Assembly (NCBI RefSeq): GCF_000308855.1
Contig: NZ_BAGM01000209.1
Coordinates: 19,433 to 83,432, forward strand
Direction: 5' to 3'
Length of the DNA stretch: 64,000 nt
Source: Nocardia veterana NBRC 100344
GTDB lineage: Bacteria > Actinomycetota > Actinomycetes > Mycobacteriales > Mycobacteriaceae
Shown here: piece by piece, positions 16,010 through 24,262 of the stretch
Position numbering within the stretch: the stretch's first letter is position 1
How the letters are laid out: every line of letters begins with the position of its first letter
Notes under the pieces: model-generated
What the model saw: the letters and a program-made list of their open reading frames with translations, nothing else
Database searches by the model: none
What the model was told of the DNA's origin: nothing
Position numbers and translations under genes: made by a program

Positions 16010-17112
16010 AATACCTCGACGAATACCGTGATCCAGCGCTGGCCCGCCGGCTACTGGCCGAGCTGCGGGTCGTCGCGACGCGACCGTGGGCGATCATGGA
16101 GGTGTGTGGCGGTCAGACCCATACGCTGGTCCGGCAGGGAATCGACGAATTGCTGCCCGCCGGCATCCGGATGATTCACGGCCCTGGCTGCCCGGTCTGT
16201 GTCACCCCGTTGGAGATGATCGATCAGGCGGTGGCGATCGCCGCCCGGCCGGAGGTCATCTTCACCAGTTACGGTGACATGCTGCGTGTTCCGGGAAGCA
16301 GCGGCGATTTGCTGGGAGTGAAGGCGCGCGGTGGTGACGTCCGGGTGGTCTACTCGCCGCTGGACGCGGTGACTGTCGCACAGCAGAATCCGGACCGGGA
16401 GGTGGTCTTCTTCGCGGTCGGCTTCGAAACCACCGCACCCGCCAACGCGATGGCGGTGTTGCACGCCGCCGAAGCCGGTGTCGGGAACTTCAGCGTGCTC
16501 GTCAGCCATGTGCTCGTGCCGCCGGCGATGACGGCGATCCTCGATGCGCCGGACAACCAGGTCCAAGGGTTCCTTGCTGCCGGGCACGTCTGCGCGGTCA
16601 TGGGATGGACCGAGTACGAACCGATCGCCTCGAAGTATCGGGTGCCGATCGTGGTCACCGGATTCGAACCGCTGGACCTGCTCGAAGGCATCCTGATGGT
16701 GGTGCGCCAACTCGAGCACGGGCGGGCCGAACTCGAGAATCAGTACGCTCGCGCGGTCCGACGGACGGGGAATACCGCTGCGCAGCAGGTGATTCGGCGT
16801 GTGTTCCGGATCACCGCGCGCAACTGGCGCGGAATCGGCGTCATTCCCGGCAGCGGTCTCGGCCTGACCCCCGAGTTCGCCGGCCTCGACGCACAGCGGC
16901 GCTTCCGCGTCACGACCGAAGTGTCCGACGAGAACCACGACTGCATCGCGGGCGACATCCTGCGCGGCACCGCACTGCCGACCGACTGCGCGGCCTACGG
17001 AATCCGGTGCACGCCTCGGCATCCGCTGGGTGCGCCGATGGTGTCCGCGGAAGGTACGTGCGCGGCCTTCTACACTGCGGGCCGCAGTCCGCTCACGGGG
17101 GTGGTCCGATGA
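16006..17112 (+). CDS. hypD: Hydrogenase iron-cofactor assembly protein HypD
   Basis: 368 residues. Scaffold for assembling Fe(CN)2CO together with HypC and HypE. Conserved motifs are present: MEVCGGQTH (catalytic Cys), HGPGCPVCVTP (CxxC), VFFAVGFETTAPA, MGWTEYEPIA and a Cys-containing C-terminal part with the 4Fe-4S ligands (AGDILRGTALPTDCAAYGIRCTPRHPLGAPMVSAEGTCAAF). ATGA overlaps join it to hypC and hypE. Confidence 0.95.
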   Translation: MKYLDEYRDPALARRLLAELRVVATRPWAIMEVCGGQTHTLVRQGIDELLPAGIRMIHGPGCPVCVTPLEMIDQAVAIAARPEVIFTSYGDMLRVPGSSGDLLGVKARGGDVRVVYSPLDAVTVAQQNPDREVVFFAVGFETTAPANAMAVLHAAEAGVGNFSVLVSHVLVPPAMTAILDAPDNQVQGFLAAGHVCAVMGWTEYEPIASKYRVPIVVTGFEPLDLLEGILMVVRQLEHGRAELENQYARAVRRTGNTAAQQVIRRVFRITARNWRGIGVIPGSGLGLTPEFAGLDAQRRFRVTTEVSDENHDCIAGDILRGTALPTDCAAYGIRCTPRHPLGAPMVSAEGTCAAFYTAGRSPLTGVVR

Positions 17113-18161
17113 GCACCCTGGACCCGTTGCACACGAGTTGCCCGGCGCCGCGCCGGGAATCGGAGCGAGTCCTGCTGGGTCACGGCTCGGGCGGTCAGCT
17201 CATGAGTGAGTTGATCGATCAGGTGATCCTCGCCGAACTCGGTGACACCGGGGCCTTGCAGGACGCCGCAGTGGTCGAGATCGCGGGCACCGACGTGATT
17301 GTCAGTACCGACAGTTTCGTGGTGACACCGCGGATCTTCCCCGGCGGCGACATCGGCGCACTCGCGGTACACGGCACCGTCAACGATCTCGCCATGCGGG
17401 GCGGCCGGCCGGTCGCGCTGGCGCTGGCGTATGTCCTCGAGGAAGGGCTGCCGGTGGCCGAGTTGCGCACCATCACGGCGTCGATCGCCCGCGCCGCCGC
17501 GGCGTGCGATGTCCGGATCGTCACCGGCGACACCAAGGTCGTCGATCGTGGCGCCGCTGACGGTATCTACATCACGACCACCGGCATCGGATCCAGGCTT
17601 CCCGGCGCCGACCCCGACGCGACCCGCGGCCGGCCCGGCGATGTGGTGCTGGTGTCCGGGCCGATCGGCGCACACGGTACCGCGATCCTCTGCGCTCGGG
17701 GCGATCTCGGACTGGACAGTGAAATCCGTTCCGACACCGCGCCGCTGCACGAGATGGTGGCGGCGATGGTCGCCGCGTGCCGGGGGGATATCCACACCCT
17801 GCGTGACCCCACCCGCGGTGGTTTGGCGGGCGCTCTCAACGAACTCGCGGCGGAGTCCGGAGTCGGTGTGGAGATCGAGGAGTCCGCCGTGCCGGTCCCG
17901 ACCGCGGTCGCGTCCACCTGCGAACTGCTCGGTCTCGATCCGCTGCACGTCGCCAACGAGGGCTGTCTGGTCGCCTTCGTAGCCCCGGACGCCGCGCCCC
18001 GGGCATTGGCGGCCATGCGCGCGTTCGCCGGTGGAGTGCAGGCCACGCCCATCGGCAGGGTGACCGACGGGCCCGCGGGCCGCGTTGTGGTACGCACTCT
18101 GGTCGGCTCGACACGGCTCGTGGACATGTTGGTGGGCGAACAGTTGCCGCGCATCTGCTGA
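17109..18161 (+). CDS. hypE: Hydrogenase maturation dehydratase HypE
   Basis: 350 residues. Dehydrates the HypF-made thiocarboxamide on its C-terminal cysteine to thiocyanate and passes CN to HypD-bound iron. The protein ends in RIC, the required C-terminal Cys. It has the PurM-like ATP-binding fold: HGSGGQLMSELI, STDSFVVTPRIFPGGDIG, GTVNDLAMRGGRP, GDTKVVDRG, LRDPTRGGLAGALNELA. With hypF, hypC and hypD this completes the Fe(CN)2CO branch; the nickel-insertion genes hypA and hypB are not in the window. ATG 17109 overlaps the hypD stop by 4 bp. Confidence 0.95.
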   Translation: MSTLDPLHTSCPAPRRESERVLLGHGSGGQLMSELIDQVILAELGDTGALQDAAVVEIAGTDVIVSTDSFVVTPRIFPGGDIGALAVHGTVNDLAMRGGRPVALALAYVLEEGLPVAELRTITASIARAAAACDVRIVTGDTKVVDRGAADGIYITTTGIGSRLPGADPDATRGRPGDVVLVSGPIGAHGTAILCARGDLGLDSEIRSDTAPLHEMVAAMVAACRGDIHTLRDPTRGGLAGALNELAAESGVGVEIEESAVPVPTAVASTCELLGLDPLHVANEGCLVAFVAPDAAPRALAAMRAFAGGVQATPIGRVTDGPAGRVVVRTLVGSTRLVDMLVGEQLPRIC

Positions 18162-18179
18162 TCCACACCATCAGGAGTG

Positions 18180-18214
18180 GGGACGTCCGGCCGGGCAGCG
18201 AGGACCTTTGCCGG
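18180..18214. promoter_or_regulatory. Tandem DosR/DevR-like boxes ahead of the hydrogenase structural genes
   Basis: GGGACGTCCGGCCG (18180-18193) and AGGACCTTTGCCGG (18201-18214), starts 21 bp apart, in the 135-bp gap between hypE and hyhB. They suggest a second, internal promoter that lets the structural genes be raised above the maturation genes. Confidence 0.6.
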
Positions 18215-18296
18215 TTCCGGATGCGACGCCGAGCCGCCCAGACTCGGATCTGACCGTTCAAGGAACACATCGACCCATGGTGAGCAGAGGCTCGAT

Positions 18297-19433
18297 ATGA
18301 CTGTCGGCGATACCGTGACAATCGACAGGGCGGGCTTGGACCGCCTGGTGACCGTCCTGGCCGGGCACGGGTACCGGGTCATCGGCCCGCGGGTACGCGA
18401 GGGCGCGATCGTCCTCGACGAGCTCGAGTCGGGCTCCCAGCTGCCGGCGGGATGGGGCGCGCACACCCAGCCCGGACGTTATCGGCTGTTTCGCCGGGAG
18501 GACGAAGCCGTCTTCGCGCATTCGGCCGGACCCGGATCGTGGAAGCAGTTCCTCCATCCACCGCATCGCATGACCGCGCGACTCGACGCCGATCTGAATC
18601 ACCAAGGCGTGCCGGATGTTTCGCCACCGATGGCCTTTTTCGGCGTGCGAGGCTGCGATATGGCCGCGATCGCTGTCTTGGCGCGCGTGCTCGGTGGCGG
18701 GGCGCATCCCGATCCTGCTTTCGCGAGCCGGCACGGCCGGCTGTTCGTCGTCGCCGCGAACTGCACCGAACCCGGCGGCGTGTGCTTCTGCGCCTCGATG
18801 GGGACCGGGCCGGGAGTGTCCGCTGGGTTCGACCTTGCCCTCACCGAACGCGTCGACGATCGCGGGCACCGGTTCCTGGTCGAGATCGGAAGCGACGCGG
18901 GCGCGCGCATCGTCGAGGACCTGGCCACCGAATCGAGTTCGGCGGCGGAGATCTCGGCGGCTCGCGCCGAGGTCGCGGCAGCGGCCGGCCGGATGGGCCG
19001 CAGCATGCCCGACGTCGACGTGCGCGAGGTCGTTCACCGCTCCCGTGAGTCCTCGCATTGGGAGGACGTCGCGAACCGCTGCCTCACCTGCGGCAACTGC
19101 ACCATGGTGTGCCCCACGTGTTTCTGCACCACGACCGAGGACGTCTCCGACCTGACCGGCGAGCACGCCGAGCGCTGGGAACGTTGGGCCTCGTGCTTCG
19201 AGATGGACTTCTCCTACTTGCACGGCGGCAGCGTCCGCCGTTCGACGGAGAGCCGGTACCGCCAATGGCTCAGCCACAAACTCGACACCTGGTACGACCA
19301 GTTCGGCAGTTCCGGCTGCACGGGTTGCGGGCGCTGTATCGCGTGGTGTCCGGCCGGTATCGATTTGACCGTGGAAGTGGCCCGGTTCGCCGAACTGCTG
19401 GAGAACGGCGATGTTGCTGGAGAACGGCGATGA
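18297..19433 (+). CDS. hyhB: Group 3b [NiFe] hydrogenase beta subunit, 4Fe-4S electron-transfer protein
   Basis: 378 residues from ATG 18297 (AGAGG 6 nt upstream). The C-terminal third has two ferredoxin motifs, CLTCGNCTMVCPTCFC and CTGCGRCIAWCPAGID; more cysteines lie near residue 160 (GGVCFCASMG). This is the Fe-S chain protein that links the small hydrogenase subunit to the flavin subunit in sulfhydrogenase-type NAD(P)-linked enzymes. The gene order (beta, cNMP-binding, gamma, delta, alpha) recalls hydrogenase 3 of M. smegmatis, which is DosR-controlled. Its last codons contain one arm of an 18-bp tandem duplication, and the stop overlaps the next ATG by 4 bp. Confidence 0.92.
   Translation: MTVGDTVTIDRAGLDRLVTVLAGHGYRVIGPRVREGAIVLDELESGSQLPAGWGAHTQPGRYRLFRREDEAVFAHSAGPGSWKQFLHPPHRMTARLDADLNHQGVPDVSPPMAFFGVRGCDMAAIAVLARVLGGGAHPDPAFASRHGRLFVVAANCTEPGGVCFCASMGTGPGVSAGFDLALTERVDDRGHRFLVEIGSDAGARIVEDLATESSSAAEISAARAEVAAAAGRMGRSMPDVDVREVVHRSRESSHWEDVANRCLTCGNCTMVCPTCFCTTTEDVSDLTGEHAERWERWASCFEMDFSYLHGGSVRRSTESRYRQWLSHKLDTWYDQFGSSGCTGCGRCIAWCPAGIDLTVEVARFAELLENGDVAGERR
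19396..19432 (+). repeat. 18-bp tandem duplication at the hyhB / cNMP-gene junction
   Basis: TGCTGGAGAACGGCGATG occurs at 19396-19413 and again at 19415-19432, a period of 19 bp. Both copies hold a GGAGAA and an ATG; only the second ATG (19430) is the start of the next gene. Confidence 0.8.
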
Positions 19434-19939
19434 CCACCGCTGACGAGCTCTCCCGGTTCGCACCGCTCGCCGGTCTCGGCCGCGGCCACCTCCACACGCT
19501 GGCGCGAGCGGGTCGAGACGTGCGGTACCCCGCCGGGCACCGGCTGATCAGCGAAGGTGGGCGAGCCGACCGGTGCTGGCTGATCCGCTCGGGCTGTGTG
19601 GTCGTGGATGCGGTGGTGCCTGGACGCGGCGCCGTGGTGGTGCAAACGCTCGGTTCGGGGGATGTGCTCGGCTGGTCGTGGTTGGTGCCGCCCTACCGCT
19701 GGCACTTCGGAGCCGTCACCGCCGAACCGGTGGCGGCGATCGAATTCGATTCCGGCCGCTTGGCCGAACTCGCCGACGCCGACCCGAAGCTGGGCTATCT
19801 CCTGACGCGTTTGCTTTTCGAGGCACTGCTGGAACGGTTGCAGGCGACGCGGGCCAGACTGCTGAATCTCTATCGCAACCCCGGCGAAACCCGCGCCACC
19901 GCGTCGCTGAGTCTCGCCGGAACCGGAGACAGGCGATGA
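19430..19939 (+). CDS. Cyclic-nucleotide-binding-domain protein without DNA-binding domain, 169 aa
   Basis: A single CRP-type effector-binding domain: FAPLAGLGRGHLHTLARAGRDVRYPAGHRLISEGGRADRCWLIRSGCVVVDA, then GSGDVLGWSWLVPPYRW where the phosphate-binding cassette should be, and a helical tail resembling the CRP dimer helix (LTRLLFEALLERLQATRARLLNLY). No HTH follows. Proteins like this sit inside group 3b hydrogenase operons of mycobacteria. It may tune the enzyme by nucleotide or redox sensing, or help assembly; this is inference. It is linked by ATGA overlaps to hyhB and hyhG. The cassette lacks the usual GE...RxA residues, so cAMP binding is uncertain. Confidence 0.85.
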   Translation: MTTADELSRFAPLAGLGRGHLHTLARAGRDVRYPAGHRLISEGGRADRCWLIRSGCVVVDAVVPGRGAVVVQTLGSGDVLGWSWLVPPYRWHFGAVTAEPVAAIEFDSGRLAELADADPKLGYLLTRLLFEALLERLQATRARLLNLYRNPGETRATASLSLAGTGDRR

Positions 19940-20790
19940 GCAGCGCGCTGTCGACCCGGGCGCCAACCGAGATCGACACGATGCTCCGGTATCGGGTCGC
20001 CGGCCGGATCCCGCAGACTGCCGACACCGTCACTCTGCTGCTGACACCGGTGGACATCGCGGCGCAGCGATTCCGGGCCGGCCAGTTCATGATGCTGTAC
20101 CGATTCGGGATCGGGGAGATCGCCGTGTCGATCAGCGGGAATCCAGGTGCTCGCAGTGATTTTCTCGAGCACACGATCCGGTCGGTCGGCGCGGTGAGCG
20201 CCGCGCTCCACGATGCCCCCGTCGGCGCCGTGGTCGGCGTGCGCGGACCGTTCGGTACCAGCTGGGACCTCGACGCGGCCGTCGGCCGAGATCTGATCAT
20301 CGTCGGCGGTGGCGTCGGTGTCGCACCCTTACGCCCAGTGGTGCTCGAGGCTCTGGCGCGCCGCACCGACTACCGCCGGATCGTGCTGATCACCGGCGCG
20401 CGAACCCCCCGCGAGATCCTGTTCGAGCCCGATCAGCGCACGTGGCAGGCCGGCGGCGACATCGAACTCCATCAGACGGTCGATCACCCGGCGCCCGGCT
20501 GGACGGGACGGGTCGGGTTCGTCACCGAACCCCTCGGCACACTCGTCGTGGATCCCGGCCGCACCGCGGCGTTCGTGTGCGGGCCCGAACCGATGATGCG
20601 ATTCTGCGCGCAGGCTTTGCTGCGTAAAGGCGTCCCCCCCACCGACATCCGCATCTCGATGGAACGCAATATGCAATGTGGGGTGGGCCGGTGCGGCCAT
20701 TGTCAACTCGGTCCGGTACTGATTTGCCGGGACGGGCCGATCGTCGATTACGCGGTGGCCGAACCGCTGATGTCGGTGCCGGAGCTGTGA
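19936..20790 (+). CDS. hyhG: Group 3b [NiFe] hydrogenase gamma subunit, FAD/NAD(P)-binding reductase
   Basis: 284 residues. A ferredoxin-reductase fold: FAD-binding barrel (FRAGQFMMLYRFGIGEIAVSISG), NAD-binding GGGVGVAPLRPVV, CGPEPMMRFCAQAL, and a C-terminal 2Fe-2S site with spacing C-x4-C-x2-C-x7-C (CGVGRCGHCQLGPVLIC). It passes electrons between the Fe-S chain and NAD(P)H, making the hydrogenase bidirectional with a nicotinamide partner. It overlaps the cNMP gene by 4 bp and hyhS by 1 bp. Confidence 0.94.
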   Translation: MSSALSTRAPTEIDTMLRYRVAGRIPQTADTVTLLLTPVDIAAQRFRAGQFMMLYRFGIGEIAVSISGNPGARSDFLEHTIRSVGAVSAALHDAPVGAVVGVRGPFGTSWDLDAAVGRDLIIVGGGVGVAPLRPVVLEALARRTDYRRIVLITGARTPREILFEPDQRTWQAGGDIELHQTVDHPAPGWTGRVGFVTEPLGTLVVDPGRTAAFVCGPEPMMRFCAQALLRKGVPPTDIRISMERNMQCGVGRCGHCQLGPVLICRDGPIVDYAVAEPLMSVPEL

Positions 20791-21563
20791 TGGGCACCCC
20801 GACGCTCGCGGTCTGGAAGTTCACCTCGTGCGATGGCTGCCAGCTCACATTGCTCGATTGCGAGGACGAACTTCTCACACTCGCGGGCCGGATTCGCATC
20901 GCCCATTTCACCGAGGCCTCGAGCGCCGTCGAACCCGGGCCCTACGATGTGTCGCTGGTCGAAGGCTCGGTGTCGACACCGGAGGAAATCGACCGGATCG
21001 CCGAAATCCGCGAGCAGTCGAGGATTCTCGTGACGATCGGCGCCTGCGCGTGCCATGGCGGGATCCAAGCGCTGCGCAATTTCGCCGACGTCGCCGAATT
21101 CACCTCGGTGGTGTACGCGGATCCGCAGTACATTTCGACGTTGGCGACGGCCACCCCGATCGCCGAGCACGTGCGGGTGGATTACGAGCTGCGTGGGTGC
21201 CCGATAGACCGCCGTCAGCTCGTGGACACGCTGTGCGCCTTGCTGGCCGGACGTGTACCGGATCTGCCGAATACCAGCGTCTGTACCGAATGCAAGCGCC
21301 GCGGAACGACCTGCGTGATGGTCGCCGACGGCATTCCGTGCCTCGGTCCGGTGACCCAGGCCGGCTGTGGTGCCCTGTGTCCGTCCTATCACCGGGGTTG
21401 CTTCGGCTGCTTCGGCCCGATGGAACGGCCCAATATCGGCGCTCTGTTGCCGATCCTGGAAGTCAACGGCATGTCCTACGAGGACATCGAACGAGCGTTC
21501 AGCACCTTCGCCGTCGCCGCTCCGCCATTTGCCGAAAGGACGCACAATGAGCCATCGGAGTAG
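20790..21563 (+). CDS. hyhS: Group 3b [NiFe] hydrogenase small (delta) subunit
   Basis: 257 residues. Cluster ligands are visible: FTSCDGCQLTLLDCED at the N-terminus, GACACHGG, RGCPIDRRQL, CTECKRRGTTC and CLGPVTQAGCGALCPSYHRGCFGCFGP. There is no Tat signal, so the enzyme is cytoplasmic, as in group 3. ATG 20790 shares one base with the hyhG stop (TGATG), and the 3' end overlaps hyhL by 17 bp. Confidence 0.95.
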   Translation: MGTPTLAVWKFTSCDGCQLTLLDCEDELLTLAGRIRIAHFTEASSAVEPGPYDVSLVEGSVSTPEEIDRIAEIREQSRILVTIGACACHGGIQALRNFADVAEFTSVVYADPQYISTLATATPIAEHVRVDYELRGCPIDRRQLVDTLCALLAGRVPDLPNTSVCTECKRRGTTCVMVADGIPCLGPVTQAGCGALCPSYHRGCFGCFGPMERPNIGALLPILEVNGMSYEDIERAFSTFAVAAPPFAERTHNEPSE

Positions 21564-22839
21564 GCAATTGCGCGTCAGCTCCTTGGCCCGCGTCGAGGGT
21601 GAGGGCGCATTGCGGGTCGTGATCGAGGACGGCCGAGTCGAACGCGCGGAACTGAACATCTACGAGCCCCCACGGTTTTTCGAGGCGTTCCTGCGTGGCC
21701 GGGCTTACACCGAGCCGCCGGACATCACTGCGCGGATCTGCGGAATCTGTCCGGTCGCCTACCAGACCAGCGCATGCAATGCGCTCGAACAGGTCTGCGA
21801 GATCGAACTCGATGTCTCCCTGGCGGCCCTGCGACGGTTGTTGTACTGCGGTGAGTGGATATCCAGCCATACCTTGCACATCCACCTGCTCCACATTCCG
21901 GACTTCCTCGGGTATCCCGACGCGATCACGCTGGCGAGTGATCATCGGGAGTTGGTCGAACACGGCCTCGCGTTGAAGAAGGCGGGTAACGGCCTGCTCG
22001 AACTCATCGGTGGCCGCCCGATCCACCCGATCAATGTCCGCGTGGGTGGCTTCTACTCCGTCCCCACCCGCGCGCAGCTGGTGTCGATCGCCGAGCCACT
22101 GCGGCGGGCGCAGGAGTACGCCATCGAGACAGCGCAGTTCGTCGCCGGATTCGAGTTTCCCGATCTGGAACTCGACCACGACTTCCTGGCCGCCACCGCG
22201 CCGAATCACTACGCCATCGAGAACGGAAGTGTCCGATCCAGCACCGGTTCGTCCTTTACCGCAGCGGAATTCGGCGACCACGTGACCGAGGAGCAGGTGC
22301 CGCATTCCACCGCCCTGCAGGCACGACTGGACGGCCGGCGCTACCTGACCGGACCGCTGGCCCGCTACAGCCTCAACGGCGCACAGCTGTCACCGCTCGC
22401 TCGCCAGGTTGCCGCAGCCGTGGGCCTGGGCTCGCAATGTCGTAACCCCTTCCGAAGCATCCTGGTTCGCGCAGTCGAAGTCGTGTACGCGATCGACGAG
22501 GCGCTCCGGCTGATCGACGAGTACGAGGACCCCGCGCGCCCGGCGGTCACCGGCGCACCCCGCGCGGGGTGCGGATACGGTGTCAGTGAAGCTCCTCGGG
22601 GTTTGCTCTACCACCGGTACCAAATCGACGACGCGGGCGTGGTGCGCGCGGCGACGATCGTCCCGCCGACCTCCCAGAACCAAGCCGCCATCGAGGACGA
22701 TCTGCGTCGGGTGGTCGAGAACAACCTCCACCTGGACGACTCGACGCTGACCGGTTTGTGCGAACGAACGATCCGCAACTACGACCCGTGCATTTCGTGC
22801 TCGGCCCACTTCCTGGAACTCGAGTTGGTGCGCCGATGA
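21547..22839 (+). CDS. hyhL: Group 3b [NiFe] hydrogenase large (alpha) subunit
   Basis: 430 residues; carries the NiFe site. Motif L1 is RICGICPVAYQTSACNALE (Cys pair; Tyr where groups 1-2 have His, normal for 3b), and L2 is DPCISCSAH at the C-terminus. After that His comes a nine-residue tail (FLELELVRR), the extension removed once nickel is in place, so the subunit needs the endopeptidase encoded next. The start at ATG 21547 lies inside hyhS; the stop overlaps the endopeptidase ATG by 4 bp. Confidence 0.95.
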   Translation: MSHRSRQLRVSSLARVEGEGALRVVIEDGRVERAELNIYEPPRFFEAFLRGRAYTEPPDITARICGICPVAYQTSACNALEQVCEIELDVSLAALRRLLYCGEWISSHTLHIHLLHIPDFLGYPDAITLASDHRELVEHGLALKKAGNGLLELIGGRPIHPINVRVGGFYSVPTRAQLVSIAEPLRRAQEYAIETAQFVAGFEFPDLELDHDFLAATAPNHYAIENGSVRSSTGSSFTAAEFGDHVTEEQVPHSTALQARLDGRRYLTGPLARYSLNGAQLSPLARQVAAAVGLGSQCRNPFRSILVRAVEVVYAIDEALRLIDEYEDPARPAVTGAPRAGCGYGVSEAPRGLLYHRYQIDDAGVVRAATIVPPTSQNQAAIEDDLRRVVENNLHLDDSTLTGLCERTIRNYDPCISCSAHFLELELVRR

Positions 22840-23396
22840 CCGGTCGGCGGGCCGTCGTGATCGGCGTCGGCAACGAGTACCGACGCGACGACGCCGTCGG
22901 TCCGGTGGTGGTTCACCGGCTCGAAAGGCTCGGCATCCCGGACGTCTCGGTCGCGGTGTGCGATGGAGAACCCACCGGCCTGCTGGACTTGTGGGCGGGC
23001 GCCGACCTCGCGGTGGTGGTGGATGCGGTGCTCTGCGAGCCTTCGACTCCGGGCCGCATCTGGCGCACGACGATCGAAGCGCTGCGAGGCCGGACGTATG
23101 CGGCAAGCTCGCATGCGCTGGGTATCCCCGACGCCGTCCCGTTGGGCCGGATCCTCGGCCGCGTCCCCGCGGAACTCGTCGTCGTCGCCGTCGAAGCCGA
23201 AGTCGTGGATCTGGGAGTCGGACTGTCGGATCCCGTGGCGGCGGCCGTCCCGGAGGTGCTCGCGGCCGTGCTCACCGAACTCGCCCGGGTGGGAATCGCG
23301 TCCGCACATACCCGGCCCACGAGCCCGGACAGCGGAAACGGACACTCCTGCAAGCGGCCGTCGCACCAGGAGCCGGGCCCGAGTCCGCACGAGTGA
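22836..23396 (+). CDS. Hydrogenase maturation endopeptidase (HycI/HyaD family)
   Basis: 186 residues. GVGNEYRRDDAVGP at residues 10-23 carries the nickel-sensing Glu, and VVDAVL and SSHALGIPDAV supply the Asp and His ligands of the family. It should trim the C-terminal tail of HyhL. The last 25 residues are a Pro/Ser/His-rich extension outside the fold (SGNGHSCKRPSHQEPGP). It ends the operon; a 125-bp gap separates it from the convergent Nudix gene. Confidence 0.93.
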   Translation: MTGRRAVVIGVGNEYRRDDAVGPVVVHRLERLGIPDVSVAVCDGEPTGLLDLWAGADLAVVVDAVLCEPSTPGRIWRTTIEALRGRTYAASSHALGIPDAVPLGRILGRVPAELVVVAVEAEVVDLGVGLSDPVAAAVPEVLAAVLTELARVGIASAHTRPTSPDSGNGHSCKRPSHQEPGPSPHE

Positions 23397-23521
23397 AGAG
23401 TTCCGGTCGCCGCCCGGCGGCCTCGCCGTGACGGATGTTGTCGAACAATCACCAAGCACTGACTCGCACGATCACCGCTGCTGCGTCGGGATCAAGCCAG
23501 GGCGAGGTGCCCGGGCCCTTC

Positions 23522-23995
23522 TCATCTCGAGGTTTCCGGTGACGGGGTTCGGGTTTCGGCGAGCTTGCGGTAGTCCTCGAGGATGCGGCGAATGGAGGGG
23601 GTCACGCGCAGGTCGCTGTTCAGCGGCGCCCAGGTGTAGGCACTGTGGGCGGACAGGCGGATGGGGTACGTGTCGGCTACGTCGACGGCGAAGTGCAGGC
23701 GCCGTACCGGATCTCCCATGGGGGAGAGGTAGTCGAAAGATCCGACGTGGCAACGGATCCGGGTGACGATCAGTCCGGTCTCGGTGGCGACGGCCCGGGT
23801 CACGGCCGCGTCGAGCGGTTCGCCGGGTTCGACGGTGGTGCCGGGAAGTTTGAGGGTGGCCTTGATGGGACCGCTGTCGTCACGTTCCAGCAGCAGAACT
23901 TCCCCGCCGCGATCGATGATCGTGCCGATGCGTAGTGCGACACCGTCCTTTTCCGCGCGCTCGTAGAGTTCATCGAGCAGGGATGTAGAGATCAT
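23522..23995 (-). CDS. Nudix-fold protein with a degenerate catalytic box, 157 aa
   Basis: The fold is recognisable: ALRIGTIIDRGGEVLLLERD strands, then KLPGTTVEPGEPLDAAVTRAVATETGLIV where the Nudix box belongs. The canonical GX5EX7REUXEEXGU is broken: the second G of the GG pair is T, and REUXEE reads RAVATE, so two of the metal-binding glutamates are missing. It may bind a nucleotide without hydrolysing it, or use another metal arrangement. ATG 23995 is preferred over TTG 24007. It lies downstream of the TetR gene on the same strand. Confidence 0.75.
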   Translation of the reverse strand: MISTSLLDELYERAEKDGVALRIGTIIDRGGEVLLLERDDSGPIKATLKLPGTTVEPGEPLDAAVTRAVATETGLIVTRIRCHVGSFDYLSPMGDPVRRLHFAVDVADTYPIRLSAHSAYTWAPLNSDLRVTPSIRRILEDYRKLAETRTPSPETSR

Positions 23996-24049
23996 CCGAC
24001 TTACCAACCCTCGATCGGTGCACCACCCGGGCCGTACAGTGACGATCCA

Positions 24050-24178
24050 TTATTGCGGAATACATGGTCGCGGGTGGCGAAAAACGTCAGTGTGCCGTTG
24101 TTCGGCGAGGCGTCCCGGTGGCGCCGGCGGAACCACGCCCGTTCGCCTGGCGATCGCCGCCACCGCGGTATCGGCCAT
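24050..24178 (-). CDS. Possible small protein, 42 aa, unknown
   Basis: ATG 24178 has a clear GAGGAG ribosome site 5 nt upstream. The product begins MADTAVAAIARRTG, has a VVPPAPPG stretch and ends RPCIPQ. It lies in the otherwise empty 267-bp gap between the TetR and Nudix genes. I do not recognise it; the ribosome site is the only support. Confidence 0.3.
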   Translation of the reverse strand: MADTAVAAIARRTGVVPPAPPGRLAEQRHTDVFRHPRPCIPQ

Positions 24179-24262
24179 CGTCACTCCTCGACTCGTGGAA
24201 TGAAAGATATTGTCCAGCACCGGAAGAAGAGTGGCACACCACAATTTGCCTGCTGCTGTGGG

